Assembly: GCF_036588685.1 (NCBI RefSeq)
Contig: NC_086380.1
Location: 35,602,692-35,666,691 of the forward strand
DNA: 64,000 bases
From: Mytilus trossulus
Taxonomy: Eukaryota; Mollusca; Bivalvia; Mytilida; Mytilidae
Direction of reading: 5' to 3'
The notes under the pieces were generated by a model that was not told where the DNA came from, made no database searches, and was given only the letters and a program-made list of their open reading frames with translations. Both the position numbers and the translations under genes were made by a program. Position 1 is the first letter of the stretch, and each line of letters starts with the position of its first letter. Of the stretch, positions 1 to 13,000 are shown piece after piece.

Positions 1-61
1 TAAACAATGATGTTAAAAAAAAGTTAAAAATAGTGTATCCAAAATATTTTAAAACAAGAAT

Positions 62-510
62 GTGTCCAAAGTACACGAATTCCCCACTTGCACTATCATT
101 TTCCATGTTCAATGGACCGTTAAATTGGGTAAAAAATATAATTAGGCCTAAAATTAGAAAGAAAATATCATAAGCAACAAGTGCACTAAGTTTGAAGTTG
201 ATTGGATTACAGCTTCATCAAAAACTAACTTGACCAAAAAACTTTCACCTGAAACTCCCACTGTCATTTTCTATGTTCAGTGGACCGTGACATTGGGGTC
301 ATAAAATTAATATGGCTTTAAAATTATAAAGATCATATCATAAGAAACATGTGTACTAAGTTTCAAGTTGATTGAACTTCACTTTCATCAAAAACTACCT
401 TGACCAAAACCTTTAACCTGAAGCGGGACAGACGGACGAACGAACAGACGAAGGGACGAACGGACGCACAGACCAGAAAACATAATGCCACTCTTCTATC
501 GTAGGTGGGG
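62..510. repeat. Tandem dispersed repeat ending in a GGACGNAC-rich run
   Basis: Two diverged units of about 180 bases (about 84-240 and 255-420) share the phrase 'atgttcartggaccgt' and the run 'aagttgattg...ttcatcaaaaact'. They are followed by a run of GGACGAACGGACG-type words at 430-475. A short inverted piece of the same family is seen at 61250-61285. It looks like the remains of a dispersed element, not a gene; open frames across it are accidental. Confidence 0.6.
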
Positions 511-660
511 CATGAACAGAATGTCAATGAAATCATGATCAGGTTAGTCTTTATGATCAAAAATTCAATTTGACAATCATATCTTTTCGAGTGATATGTA
601 AGTTCTAAATGATAATTTAAAGGTAAGGAAGAATTTTGCTAGTTGAAAAAAGTTTTATTT

Positions 661-945
661 TTGAGATATTGAGATAAGACGTGGCACGGTACTTGTCTAT
701 CCCAAATTCATGTATTTGGTTTTCATGTTATATTTGTTATTCTTGTGGTGTTTTGTCTGATGATTGGTCAGTTTCTGTGTGTGTTGCGTTTCGGTGTTGT
801 GTCGTTGTTCTCCTCTTATATTTAATGCGTTTCGCTCGGTTTTGGTTTATTACCCCGATTTTGTTTTTTGTCCATGGATTTATGAGTTTTGAACAGCGGT
901 ATACTACTGTTGCCTTTATTTACCATAAGAATTTTTAAAAAACCG
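661..945 (+). repeat. Dispersed repeat (family F)
   Basis: This block reads 'cggtacttgtctatcccaaa ... gagttttgaacagcggtata'. I recognise it as a sequence common in mussel introns, and a short diverged echo of its end lies near 37510. The 85-residue open frame here is cysteine- and phenylalanine-rich, has no domain, and is explained by T-rich repeat DNA. Family identification is from memory and unverified. Confidence 0.45.
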
Positions 946-3460
946 GACAACCGCTATCATTATATATCTTTTTTACAATTAGGGTCTTCATCTGCTTTAC
1001 TTCCTTAAGCCGCGTTTGTACTGCTGATAAATCAACAACTAAATGCAGTCAGATAACACAATTGATAATACCTGAAGTATATGATACAGTGAGGAGAACA
1101 TATGTTTTAATAATCCAATAAACTGTCATCATACACCAGTATATGCACAGTTAAACTTCCTTTTTGATTAAAAACTAAGATATCTTTTGTACTTGTTTAA
1201 CCTTAGATATAAAATACATGTATGATTGTACGTTTATCTTTTCAAATCATTTAAATTAAGTTCTTGAGAAAAAATTATAAATATCTAATACATTGTACAT
1301 GGTAAAACTTAACATATGGAAGACACTGAGGTCAATAAATACTGAATTAAATGCTTCTTATCGTCCTATTTAAACGATATTCAAATTATGAAGATGTCAA
1401 ATTAATGTTATATTTCAGTCAAGAAATAAAATGCACAAACATGTCACATACTTGAACAAGTTTGAAATCTACCATTCGATCTATAAGTTGCAGTTGAATA
1501 TTATTACAGCATGCATGACAGATAACACTTTCAAAAGAATCGAATCAGAATGAACCAGACCTTCGTGTCTGCAATAACTTTTAAAGTTTAAAGGGATATA
1601 TACAAGATACAAATACTCAATGAAATTAATATATTTGTATTGAAATAATCAATTTATCTCAAAATTCATCAAAATGGTATAGATTCATATTCATAAAAAG
1701 AATTTCGAGTATCTTTGTACAATAAAATAAAATCTTAATAATTGCATTTATCCATATCGGATTACTGACACAAAAAAAACTTGTCATTGTTTATTTGATA
1801 TCTAAAATCTAGGCGGTGAATCAAAATAACCCTTGAACACTTAAACAAAAGATACATGTTAATGGAAAATTGTGTTCAGCCATATCAAACATACAAACTG
1901 AATACAATGGTATCATTTTATGTTTGTTTTATTCCATATGACAGTCCATAAAATTCTCTAACGCGAATTGCTTTGTTCCGGGTTTTTTTTTCTGTTTGTC
2001 ACGATTTTATATAATGAAAATAATTCAACGATACCTGACGCGTAAGCAGCGATGAATGATAAACGTGAGATCATATTCCAAAAAACTGCCATAATGATTA
2101 TGAACCAATGTGTGCACTGAAAAACTGTCTAAAAGATTCAAACTGAATTATCTGTTACATAGTTTTTTAAATAGAAATAATTATAAAAGATAAAAGACGA
2201 TAGGCATAATCGTACGCATGATCAATGGGTAATATTTAATCATTCGACAAAATTATTTATATCTAAGTAGTAACGCAAACATACAAGTGTCATTTGTTAT
2301 GTAATCGTGTATTAATTTAAATGCCTTCAATCTTGATATCACATTTGCTGCTTATGTTTTCAATAAAATTTTGTTTACAATAATCAGATGTAACATTTTG
2401 AAATCCTTATATCAAGAGGCAACTTATCAGTTGGTATTTTTGTTAATAACTACACTATCGTTAGAGCTTCAATGTTCACTCAGGAACCTGTAACATTATG
2501 AGTTTTAGTTTTCAAAATTGAAATATTATTTTAAAAAAGGTAAAATTATGGTTTCAATGCTATTTAAACGCAGCCATTATTTGCGCTCAACACAAAGATA
2601 ATTGTATGTCATACTCAAGGCAGCCGATATGTTGAGATCTAATAACTCTATAACGAATACCAAACTGCATGGAGTTCAACGAAAGAAATCTAGCAATATC
2701 GAGATAGGGTACGTAAAAAACTACTATTTTGAAATCCATGATATATTTCAACTTGACAAATTTTTTTTCAAAGTCTAGTGTTATATAATTCAACTTCCAA
2801 GAAGTGTGAATGAACTTATGATATTAAAATATTTTCTCCTTGATTTAACGTTTTGATTTTTTATCGTTTTCTTGTACTAAAATATTCTTACATCTTTTAT
2901 CTTGTTCAAATCTCACTTCCTCCTTTCCTCTTGTACACAAGCATTCTTACAATCTTATCTTAAACATATCCTATTTCCACCTGCAAGTCAGGAAAAGATC
3001 TATCTAAGACGAGATGGTTATTCATTTTTTTGAATGGTGGCTCAAACCTGGTTAAATAGCTAGCTAAAGATCTCACTATTAGGACAGTCGGATGCAATTC
3101 CATTATTTGAGCAACAATGTGTGAACACAACAAACAGACACAATAGGTTTAACTGTTAAAATAAACGTCTCTTTTGTCATACATTTTGGTATTAAGAAGA
3201 CCGATTATCTTAGATTATATGTATAATTCTTAAAATGAGGCAGTACAAGAACTGTCTGTTGTTTCGTTATTTTCTAGTTCTTGGAAATATTTTAATGGAA
3301 CTTGATCAGAAAAGTTTGAATTAGTAGTTGACACAATAAAATCAAAATATCTGAATGGGAAATCTGTCTTCTTGTATCTTCTTGTTTTTTACAAGTGCCT
3401 TCCACATCCGATGTGATCCAGGTCAATTCGTATGACAGAATTGTGTTTTAATACCAGGGA
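946..3460. other. AT-rich stretch with no recognisable feature
   Basis: I see no exon-like open frame with good splice sites, no long direct or inverted repeat and no RNA gene. It is downstream of the Ig receptor gene's 3' end and probably intergenic. Confidence 0.5.
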
Positions 3461-3463
3461 TTA

Positions 3464-3660
3464 GATATAGGAAGATGTGGTATGAGTGCCAATGAGACCA
3501 CTCTCCATCCAAATAACAATTTATAAAAGTAAACCATTATAGGTCAAGGTACGGCGTTCAACAAGGAGCCTTGGCTCAAATCGATTAGCAAGGTATAATG
3601 GTCCCCGAAAAACTACTAGTGTAAAACCATTCAAATAAGAAAACCAACGGTCTAATCAAT
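3464..3660 (-). repeat. Dispersed repeat (family B), GATGTGGTATG type
   Basis: The phrase 'gaagatgtggtatgagtgcc' followed by 'aatgagac', 'caaataacaa', 'aggtcaaggtacgg' and 'ttcaacaaggagcc' recurs, with changes, on both strands at 22131, 23153 (inverted), 25995, 37862 (inverted), 42465 (inverted), 60421 (inverted), 61701, 62259 and 63507. Strand is arbitrary. It is the most abundant dispersed family in the window. The class of mobile element is not clear from the pieces present. Confidence 0.65.
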
Positions 3661-3884
3661 GTGAAAACGAGAAACGAGAAACACGTATGGACTACATAAA
3701 CACATGACAAAAAAAAGAAATTTACTACATTTATAATTCAAATGGATGTGTATTCTAAGCCTTTTAAGGTACAAAAATGTATATAACTATTTAATCATCT
3801 AACTATAAAAATAGCAAAAAGCTACAAAAATGTTTTTTCAACCATGTAAATAGCCAAGTAGTGTGGTTATGTTTCAGATAATTA

Positions 3885-5086
3885 TTTTTCAAGGACTATA
3901 TATGATAACTCTTTATCAATGAGATATTCAAAACTCTTAAATGAAGAGAAATTGACAACGCCATGGCAAAACAAAATGAATACAACTAAAACAAAGTAAA
4001 TACAACAGTACATAGAAAACTAAGACTGAGCAATAAAAAACCCACCAAAAGTTAGAGTGATATGCGTTGCTCAGGGAAAGTAAGTATATCCGGATCCACA
4101 TAAGTCACAAATCGCATTGCTCATTTCAAGTACATATCCAGTTATGAGTTTAGCTCGTTCGGAATTGTTAGTCCTAAATAGACGACAGGATTGTAACATT
4201 TATTCAAATGGACAAGCTACACGTCTTGGACCTCTTGACTCAAAGGAACCTTGTAAGCGACAACGATATATTCAAGAAACTATGATACCACAAATGAAAG
4301 ATTTAACGACCTTAACTGGCTGTACATAATGCTTTGACGGTTAGAAAAACAAAACTAAGTTATAAAAAACATGGTAGTTTGTATTTCCCCTTAGATTTAA
4401 AACTTGCTGTTCGGTCTGACCCAAGGCTTCGTGGTGAAGACTGTACTAAGATCTATGATAATTTACTATTACAAATTGTGACTATGTTTTTCAAGGACTA
4501 TATATGATAACTCTTTATCAATGAGATATTCAAAACTCTTAAATGAAGAGAAATTGACAACGCCATGGCAAAACAAAATGATACAACGAAAACAAAGTAA
4601 ATACAACAGTACATAGAAAACTAAGACTGAGCAATTAAAAACCCACCAAAGGTTAGAGTGATATGCGTTGCTCAGGGAAAGTAATGTATCCGGATCCACA
4701 TAAGTCACAAATCGCATTGCTCATTTCAAGTACATATCCAGTTATGAGTTTAGCTCGTTCGGTATTGTTAGTCCTAAATAGACTACAGGATTGTACCATT
4801 TATTCAAATGGACAAGCTACACTTCTTGGACCCCTTGACTTAAATGAACCTTGTAAGCGACAACGATATATTCAAGAAACTATGATACCACAAATGAAAG
4901 ATTTAACGACCTTAACTGGCTGTACATAATGCTTTGACGGTTAGAAAAACAAAACTAAGTTATAAAAAGCATGGTAGTTTGTATTTCCCCTTAGATTTAA
5001 AACTTGCTGTTCGGTCTGACCCAAGGCTTCGTGGTGAAGACTGTACTAAGATCTATGATGATTTACTATTACAAATTGTGACTATG
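3885..5086. repeat. Direct tandem duplication, two 600-bp units
   Basis: 3885-4486 and 4487-5086 are near-identical, starting at 'tttttcaaggactatata' and ending at 'acaaattgtgactatg'. The few differences are scattered single bases. Each unit joins a piece of the retroelement 3' tail (the 'gacaacgccatggc' phrase, minus orientation) to a family B end. The high identity suggests a recent duplication. Short open frames inside are duplicated with it and are not genes. Confidence 0.85.
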
Positions 5087-5339
5087 ACGGAGAGTTGTCT
5101 TATTGACACTCATCCCACATCTTCATTTACATTTTTGTGGTTTCAAGTTAAATAATTGATGATAAATACCAGTTATGATTCTGTATTTTTTCCCCGAAAG
5201 TTCAAATATTTAATTATAACATACATTTAAATGCATGAATTAGTTACTTTTATCAGATGGATCATGTATAAATAACTCTTTAAACACTATAACTAAACCT
5301 CTGATTGCATATATGATATTATAAAACTGAAGTGTTTAT

Positions 5340-7462
5340 CAGGGATGGGGTAATCGTAATCTGTAATCGTAATTGTTTGTAATTGAGTACATTTTTCGAT
5401 TACATGTAATCGTAATTTAATCGATTACAGCAAAAATTTGGATGTAATCATTGATTACTTTTTTATTACATTTCGGTTACTTAGGTAAAATAGTTTGATG
5501 GAAAATAACCTATTTCAGATGAAGATATGCATGTTATCACTTTGTACTACAGATAAAATATTATGCATCAACAATACTTGAGAGTTACGTAACTGCCTTA
5601 TATCTATCTATTGTCTCAAGCTGCATTATGAGCAATCAGATCCCCTACCTAAATTTACTTTATATCTAGCTTTTGAAACAAATGGATGTATGTGCTTGTC
5701 AATCAAGAGCCTTAATATTATAATAAGAAAATAGATTTGAAATAATCAAATAGATCTTAAATAGGAACTGTGTCTGTCTTTCGTTAAGTTTTGTACTACA
5801 TGTTTAAAAGTAGTAAGCTTATTTGTATTAAATTCCCTGAAAACGTCATTTTCAATCAGAGTTGAAATTAAAGATTAGAATAGATAAACAGTTGATTTCT
5901 TAAATGTGATGATACATATGTATATAAATTAAATTAAAAAAGAACACATAAATTGTCTCTCAATGCTCTTCAACTTCGTACTTTATTTGGCCTTTTTTTA
6001 ACTTTTTGGGATTCGAGCGTCACTGATGAGTCTTTTGTAGACGAAACGCGCGTCTGGCGTATATACAAAATTTAATCCTGGTATCTATGATGAGTTTATT
6101 TACAACCACTGGGTCGATGCCACTGCTGGTCGAGATTTATTTCCCCGAGGGTATCACCAGCCCAGTAGTCAGCACTTTTTTGTGCTGACATGAATTATCA
6201 TTGATATGGTTATATTTATAAATCACCTGTTTACAAACATTTTCACTTTTGAAATACTAAGGCTTTTCTACCTCAGGCATATATTACCTTAGCTGTATTT
6301 GGCATATCTTTTGGGAATTTTGGTTCTCAATGCTCTTCAACGTCGTACTTTACTTGGTCTTTTTTTTACTTTTTTGGATTCGAGCGTCACTGGTGAGTCT
6401 TTTCTATTGTAGACGAAACTGGCGTATATACAAATTTAAGTCCTGGTATCTATGATGAGTTTATTAACAACTACTGGGTTGATGCCACTGCTGGTGGAGA
6501 TTTATTTCCCCGAAGGTATCACCAGCACAGTAGTCAGCACTTTTGTGCGCTTACATTAATTATCATTGATATGGTTATATTTATAAATCACCTGTTTACA
6601 AAAATTTTATTATTTGAAATACTAAGGTTTTTCTACCTCAGGCATAGATTACCTTAGCTGTATTTGGCATATCTTTTAGGAATTTTGGTCCTCAGTGCTC
6701 TTAACTTCGTACTTTATTTGGCCTTTTTTTTTTTACTTTTTTAGATTCGAGCGTCACTGATGAGTCTTTTGTAGACGAAACGAGCGTCTGGCGTATATAC
6801 AAAATTTAGTCCTTGTTTCTATGATGAGTTTATTCATAGTACTCTAGTGGAATTTAAATGATCTGTAATTATAGTGGTTATCCAAACAAAAGTTTTAAAT
6901 CATGCAAGTCATTATAAAAATAATTTTTGATTTTAAGAATTAGCTGAACTAATTAATTATTCAATTTTTTCATATTTCCTTAAACAGTATAATTAACTAT
7001 GCTAAAATATTTTTTTTTAAAAGAGAAAAAACAAAAAGCTAACGTTAGTCAGTAAGAAAGCAATTTTTTTGAAAAACAATTAGTTATGAATATGTGATTG
7101 TTGCAATGCGATGACATCTTTCATTTATGTTGAAAGTCAAAATTTAAATATTTCTTATCTACATTAAAGAGATTTGATATATAAAAAAAAACAGCTATTA
7201 ACTTATAGAAACAATGCTTTAAATGATGCATTTGGTAAAGTTCTAAATTTCCACTATACAAATGTTGACTAATATAATTGTGTTTTACTCGTTATTTTTT
7301 TGTTAAAATGTTGTAGCATGTAATTGACAGTAATCGAAAAGTCATGTTATTACTGTTGATAACATCATAACTTTGAGTAATCGATTATTAATCGATTGCA
7401 CAAAAATCCTTCATGTAATCGATTATTAATCGATAACATATGCAGTACTCGTGCCCATCCCG
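5340..7462. mobile_element. hAT-like non-autonomous transposon with 8-bp target duplication
   Basis: GTGTTTAT occurs immediately before the left end (5332-5339) and immediately after the right end (7463-7470). The ends are CAGGGATGGGG on the left and the complement of CGGGATGGGC on the right. Subterminal DNA is rich in TAATCG words on the left (about 5350-5470) and TAATCGATTA words on the right (7378-7436). An 8-bp duplication with CAGGG-type ends is characteristic of hAT elements. No transposase is visible. About 880 bases of its interior are an inserted tandem repeat. Confidence 0.75.
5959..6835 (-). repeat. Tandem copies of the family A unit nested in the hAT element
   Basis: Units begin with 'ctcaatgctcttcaac' at 5959, at 6326, and in altered form at 6691: two units of 367 and 365 bases plus a partial third. 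They are the reverse complement of the 355-bp unit that forms the array at 16495-18920. Shared landmarks are 'gacgaaacgcgcgtctggcg', 'accactgggtcgatgccact' and 'ggtatcaccagcccagtagt'. They are much more diverged from each other than the units of the main array. Confidence 0.8.
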
Positions 7463-7470
7463 GTGTTTAT

Positions 7471-8654
7471 TAAAGGAAGCAACGTTCAATGTGTCATACA
7501 TAGAATCATATTCTCACATATATTTACACTTCAAATCAAAACACGTTTTCATAGTTATCAAAGGTACTAGGATAATAATTCAGTTCACCAGACGCGCGTT
7601 TCGTCTAAATACGACTCATCAATGACGCTCATATAAAAAAAAATTAACAAGCCATATTTTATACATACATATTCATGTTTAAATGTGATACATGAAACAT
7701 AGGTAATTTCATCACTAGTCTCTAAATTGAAAGAATGTGTACAGAATTATACAATGTATATGATCAAGTTAATCTACCAGCCCTTGGTTCTTACGAACAT
7801 TTGAATTTTCATACTTCAGAATCATACATTTATATAGTAAATCCAGTTAATTTCGGTATGGTCATAGTCTGCCGTAAAACTAACTTCGTTTGATTTACTT
7901 TATTTCAAAGCTTCTTCTTTTTCTAGTATCAAGTATTCCATACTATTCAAGATTTTGCCTTTTATTTCCAGACAATTTTACCCTCTATTGAATATTTGCG
8001 AGTTGTATAGAACGGCACGCATATCGATAAAAAGAAGTCCACGAACAAAACATATTAAATATATTTATAGTACAGGGTTAAGGATGCAAATTCTCATATA
8101 TGATCTTTTCTTTGTATTGCTTTTGTGATTCTGAAACAAAAAAATATAAATGAGATCCATACAATATAATAGGTCGATGCAAAAAAAAAATTGTTATCGA
8201 TGTAACAATTGGGGTTTAATATTGAGAAATTGATATGTATTTATCCAACTCTCTTTATTGGTGAAAAAAAAGAAAGGAAGTATATTCATTATATTGGTCG
8301 GTCTCAATTGGTTTCCATCATCTCAGTTATATATACATCTGAGTCAAAACTGGATCTCTCATATCAGTATTAGAAATATGTGTATTTTGAAAATCTTCAA
8401 AAAAAGATTATATTGTAAGGAAAAAATTATGTCGATTTATCGTCTGGAAACTCGAATATTTTCTTATACTAATAAAAGCAAGATTTCACTCTTAAAATCG
8501 TTAACAAAAAGGTTTCTACGAAAACACACTGTTTCCTGTGTGCAATTAGGGAAAAAACAGTCGCTTGACGATATTAACTTGAAAATATATATCATATTTT
8601 GTATGGTTATGTTTTTGAGAGCTGTGGTATTTCTTTTTAAGTACTGTAATTAAA
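7471..8654. other. AT-rich spacer with one family A fragment
   Basis: A family A start ('gttatcaaaggtac' to 'gcgcgtttcgtct') lies at 7554-7632. The rest has no exon-like structure that I can support. The 131-codon open frame at 8258-8653 starts in an AAAAAG run, is lysine/isoleucine/phenylalanine-rich and has no recognisable motif. I regard it as chance in AT-rich DNA. Confidence 0.5.
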
Positions 8655-9236
8655 GGAGTAGGTCAGGTAAGGGCCAATTTTGGCCTCAAAATATAGCATT
8701 TTTTCAAAATTGATAAAATGTAAAGTTTTATTTATTTATTGGACAGTAGAATGCTTCTACTACATAAATAAGTGCGGTTTTTGATAATACGATGTAGATA
8801 TATCGGGTACTAGCACCATTAAGTCATGCTAAATTACTGATATCTTCACAATTCTAGCATTTTAGTTGAATTTTGGATGGTGTTCGTGTAAAACGAAAGT
8901 GGCCGCAATCGTGTTCATCCTTAATATTGAAATGCAAGTTGTATTTTATGATTAGACATAACATATATAAAGGTTGAGGATGAACACGGATGCAGCCCCT
9001 TTCATTTTTGACAAAAACCATTCGAAAAGTGACATTTTTCGACATATTTGGTAGATTTTTCATATTTAGGCTTGAATCGGATCGTTTTTAATGACTAAAT
9101 CAGTTAAAGTCTTTCACATCAGCTTATCGAATCAAATGAAATAGACACTTTTTAAAAGTGTTTGAAAAGTGGTCAAGATCTTTCCTCAGATGAACCTGAA
9201 ATTTGAGCCCAAAATCGGTCCTTACCGGACCTACTC
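8655..9236. mobile_element. MITE-like element with ~35-bp inverted ends
   Basis: The left end 'gagtaggtcaggtaagggcc' and following 'aattttggcctcaaa' are mirrored by the complement of the right end: 'gagtaggtccggtaaggacc', then 'gattttgggctcaaa'. About 31 of 35 positions match. There is no coding capacity between. A target-site duplication is not clear. It lies just downstream of the Ig gene's 3' end. Confidence 0.75.
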
Positions 9237-9998
9237 ATTTAGTGTTGGATAAAAAAGATTGAAAATAAGCTCGCTGTGTCATTCATGTGTACCCAATGAT
9301 CCTTTTTGCATAACAATTCTTTGAAATATTTGTAAATGTCACAAGAATTATGAATGTTGTTTTTATATATAAGTTCATCGTTATTACTCTATCATTCATT
9401 TGTTTTACTTTGATTAAATTATGTTTTCTTTTCAGAATGATTCAATTGAAGTAGTTTGTACGCAATGTCCAGTTCATAGAGCTATGTTATAGTATTTAAG
9501 TTTAAATTGTAGTGTTTAACTTTTTCAGTCAAAGATGATCTTAGACAGCGGTGGAAATGACGATTTATGTGATAGTTTTCGTTTTATTTATTTTTGTATT
9601 TCCAATCTGATGGTCTGTAGTTTTCTAATTGAGTTTAATGAAATTGATTTGCACTGCAATAATCTTATAACACGTTTTTTTCTGTTACATATTAGTTGTT
9701 AACTCAATTAACCGACCAATTGTACGCGACTGTAACATCCATCAAGTAGCATCTACCTAACTATATATAAAGCAATTGAAATTTTCATCTTATGCTTTAA
9801 ATATCCAATTCATAAAGTTATATAACTTTACAAATGCTAAGATTACAAGACCTATTAAAATAACACTGATGTAATTGATTACTGTTGCCTCATTAGGTTA
9901 TGTACAATTCTACGTAAGTGTTTATAATTTCAGGCATATCCTGAGAAAAAATGCTTTGAAGGTATGATGTCCTATAATTTACTCCTACAGGTCAAGTT
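9237..9998 (-). other. Probable 3' untranslated region and flank of the Ig receptor gene
   Basis: This follows the TAA stop at 9999-10001 on the minus strand. A minus-strand AATAAA is present at 9588-9583, about 410 bases past the stop, and could be the polyadenylation signal; AT-rich DNA makes such hexamers common. Nothing else is recognised. Confidence 0.35.
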
Positions 9999-10048
9999 TT
10001 ATCTGGTAAATAATGTCTTGTAGCGTTTCACATATTTGGTGTGTCCAT
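9999..10048 (-). CDS. Ig receptor exon 16: terminal exon with stop
   Basis: The candidate acceptor is 'ttgtcatttgaag'. It encodes DGHTKYVKRYKTLFTR and TAA. It is 95 bases downstream of exon 15 and keeps the frame, but its pyrimidine tract is mediocre. If it is wrong, the tail would end differently after LPDN. Confidence 0.5.
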
Positions 10049-13000
10049 CTTCAAATGACAAAGTACAAACCTCGTAATGATACAAAGTAAAGGACGTGTT
10101 TTGTATATATTAATGCAATACAAATGGATAGTGCATTCTCTTACCATTGTCTGGTAATGTCATATTTTGGTAAATGTTATCAGTTCTAATGCGTTTAACA
10201 TCTCCAATTTCTTCATAAGAGCTGCAAAAATATTTATATTATTTCTAACTTAGTTGAAGTAAGTGCTTATAAACAAGAGACAAAATATACCAGTGCCAAT
10301 TCAAAACTCATAAGTCTTAAGAAACTGATTTTTTTTATTCAAAATTACACTAGTAAATATTGATAAAGGACTATTAAAGGAACCAAAAATAAAATATAGG
10401 TCAATGTGCTTGTTTTCGAGATATTAGCTATTGAAATTTTGGCGTTAAAATGTTCTCTCTTGATTTTTCATAGCTTCATCATTGACAAATTTGAGACTCA
10501 AAAACTATTCAAATATAACAAGAATTTTATAAGACTTTAACAGATGGCTTATAATTATACACGTAAAATATTAACATTAGGAAAATGGGGGTCAATGGGC
10601 AAAATGTTTGAAAGCATTCAAATGGATAAAACCAGAGGATTCCGAAAATCTGACAAAAATTCAAAAACATGACAATCGAATATCCCTAAGGTGCAAGAGT
10701 TCATTTAGAATCAATTACAAATACAAAATGACTACTCTTGCATGTGAATTTTATATTTGTATAATTATATTTCAAAACTAAATGTTGAAAAATTTCAAAT
10801 ATTCTAATATTATACTTATATAACATACCTTTCGTCAATATTCTTTTTCAGCTTGTTTGCCTCTGAAACCAAATGTAACATTAAAATGTTCTAAAAGTAT
10901 ATGAATTAAACATTTTCACTACATAGAGTTTAATGTGTGTATAATTTTGTTTTAAAATATGACATATTTAATTAAAAAAAACTCAAACAAACATGTTTTA
11001 TAAAATGTACGTGCACATTTTGTAAGCCAACAATTCAACCTTAATAGGCCTCGATATTACTACTCCAATAAACAACTCATTTAGTTCTCTAGTTAACAGA
11101 ATTCAGGTTGAATATTATTTGACAAAGTAACCATTCATTATGTTGATGATGTTATATTGGTATTACGGTGTTAACATGGTGAATACTTGTTTAAGAATCG
11201 GATCAAAACTCAATTTCTTAACATGCTAATAGACTTCATCAGCGCATACGTCATATGCATTTTTACATGTGGTTCTACATTTTGTCCTTTTTATTACTCA
11301 GTTAAAAACCATTTCGGATCACCTGAAATAACTTCTGGGTTTTGTCCATGATGCTCAGTCTTTAGGTTTCTTTGCTAAGTACTATGTGATGTTCCTTGGC
11401 TGTATGGCTTTGTGAGTTTAGTGTCAACAGATTTTATTAATTAAATTCGGGTTACGTATTGTACATAAATTTGATACATGATTTGTACAAGTAAATTATT
11501 GATAGGATCAGGAAAAACACTTTAAGCTTTAACTAATCCGTTTCTTACTGGTGAGTTTGAAGGTCCCTTTGGTACCTTTCATCTCGATTTTACTCACAAT
11601 TTGCATTTTCAAGTTATGTGGGTAAAAAATTTAAATCAGGATTAAACGCAAAGCTTCCTTCCTTTTAAAGAAATCAAAATTTCAGAGGCAGTTGATATCA
11701 TATGAAACGAAGCCTTCAAGGAACGGTTACTATTTCTTCTTCTCATAAAAAAGACTAAGAGAAAACAACATCCACTTACCTTTGTCATCTTAATGATTTT
11801 CAAAAAGCAAAATTGTCTTCGTAATGTTAAGCATGACGATATTTCTTCTATAGAGTATTTAAAATAGTCGTTTTTAATTATTCATGAATACATTATTAGT
11901 TGTAGGTTATCATATTCTAGTCATTTGTCTAATTGAACTTATTTTAACACTTCTGTCTAAAGCGTTTTTAAAAAAAATAGCGCTTTGAAAGCCTTATTTG
12001 GATTTTAACAACTATCGTTTAACTGTTAGAGATGTAACAAAAATAAATGTCATGGTGACAATGTTAAGGACATTAAGTACCTGCCATTATGATTTGATTC
12101 AAGTGCCATTGATAAATCGTGTGTAAACGAAACGCACTGATGTAATGAGCCTCATACATTTGTGTATATGTGATAATATTGTGATCAATTAAAATGTTAT
12201 AAAACGAATATAACGATGTTAGACAAAATCACTAGCATACTCACCTCCTTCAACATTTTCCAAATCATTATACACATGCATTTCTCTGTTTGATGATTGT
12301 CTGAAAAATATGAAAGTATTCGATTATATGTCAATATTGAATTCAATGATTTACAGTTACAAATTTATGGTGGTTGTTTTAATGTCTGTTCTTGTTCCAT
12401 TTCATAAAAAAACTAGAGATTGACTGTTCAGTTTATTAGAACAGGTTGTGCGTCTGGAAACATGTTCGCCTTGCCACATTCTGAATTTGCATGTACTATT
12501 ACTCTGCAGAGCATGGTTTGCTGTAAATGATTTACGGTTTTAATTTGCCATTTATTTCTCCATTTAACAATATTACATTGTTTTCATGGTGAGCATTTTA
12601 TGCCTCTGCATGTGGTACATGTTTTGTTTATCATTTAAGGTCATGCGGAGACCTATAGCTGCTAACATTGACAACATTTGATTTCTGAGGGCAGGTTATT
12701 TTTAGACTTACATCTAGAAAATGACAATGAGGGTCGGTTAAAAACAAAACTGAACGACAAAAGAGATGATTTCAGCTTTCCAGTAGTGAACTTTCCATTT
12801 CTAAGTAGCAATATTCCAGCAGCACCTGCATAAGGGGTATATATCTCCCAATTGATACGATATTCCCGTGCAAGCATTTCCTATTATAATGTGTCTTGAT
12901 AGGGGGTTTCGGCTCACACGGAAACTATTAAACCAAGAGTTCCAAACGGTGAAGTTGAAATCATCCTTTTGTAATTTTTATAGACGCCATCACGAGTTGG

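Noticed and set aside
8258..8653. 131-codon open frame on the plus strand
   Set aside because: It has lysine/isoleucine/phenylalanine-rich composition typical of AT-rich DNA, no motif, no splice context, and no echo elsewhere.
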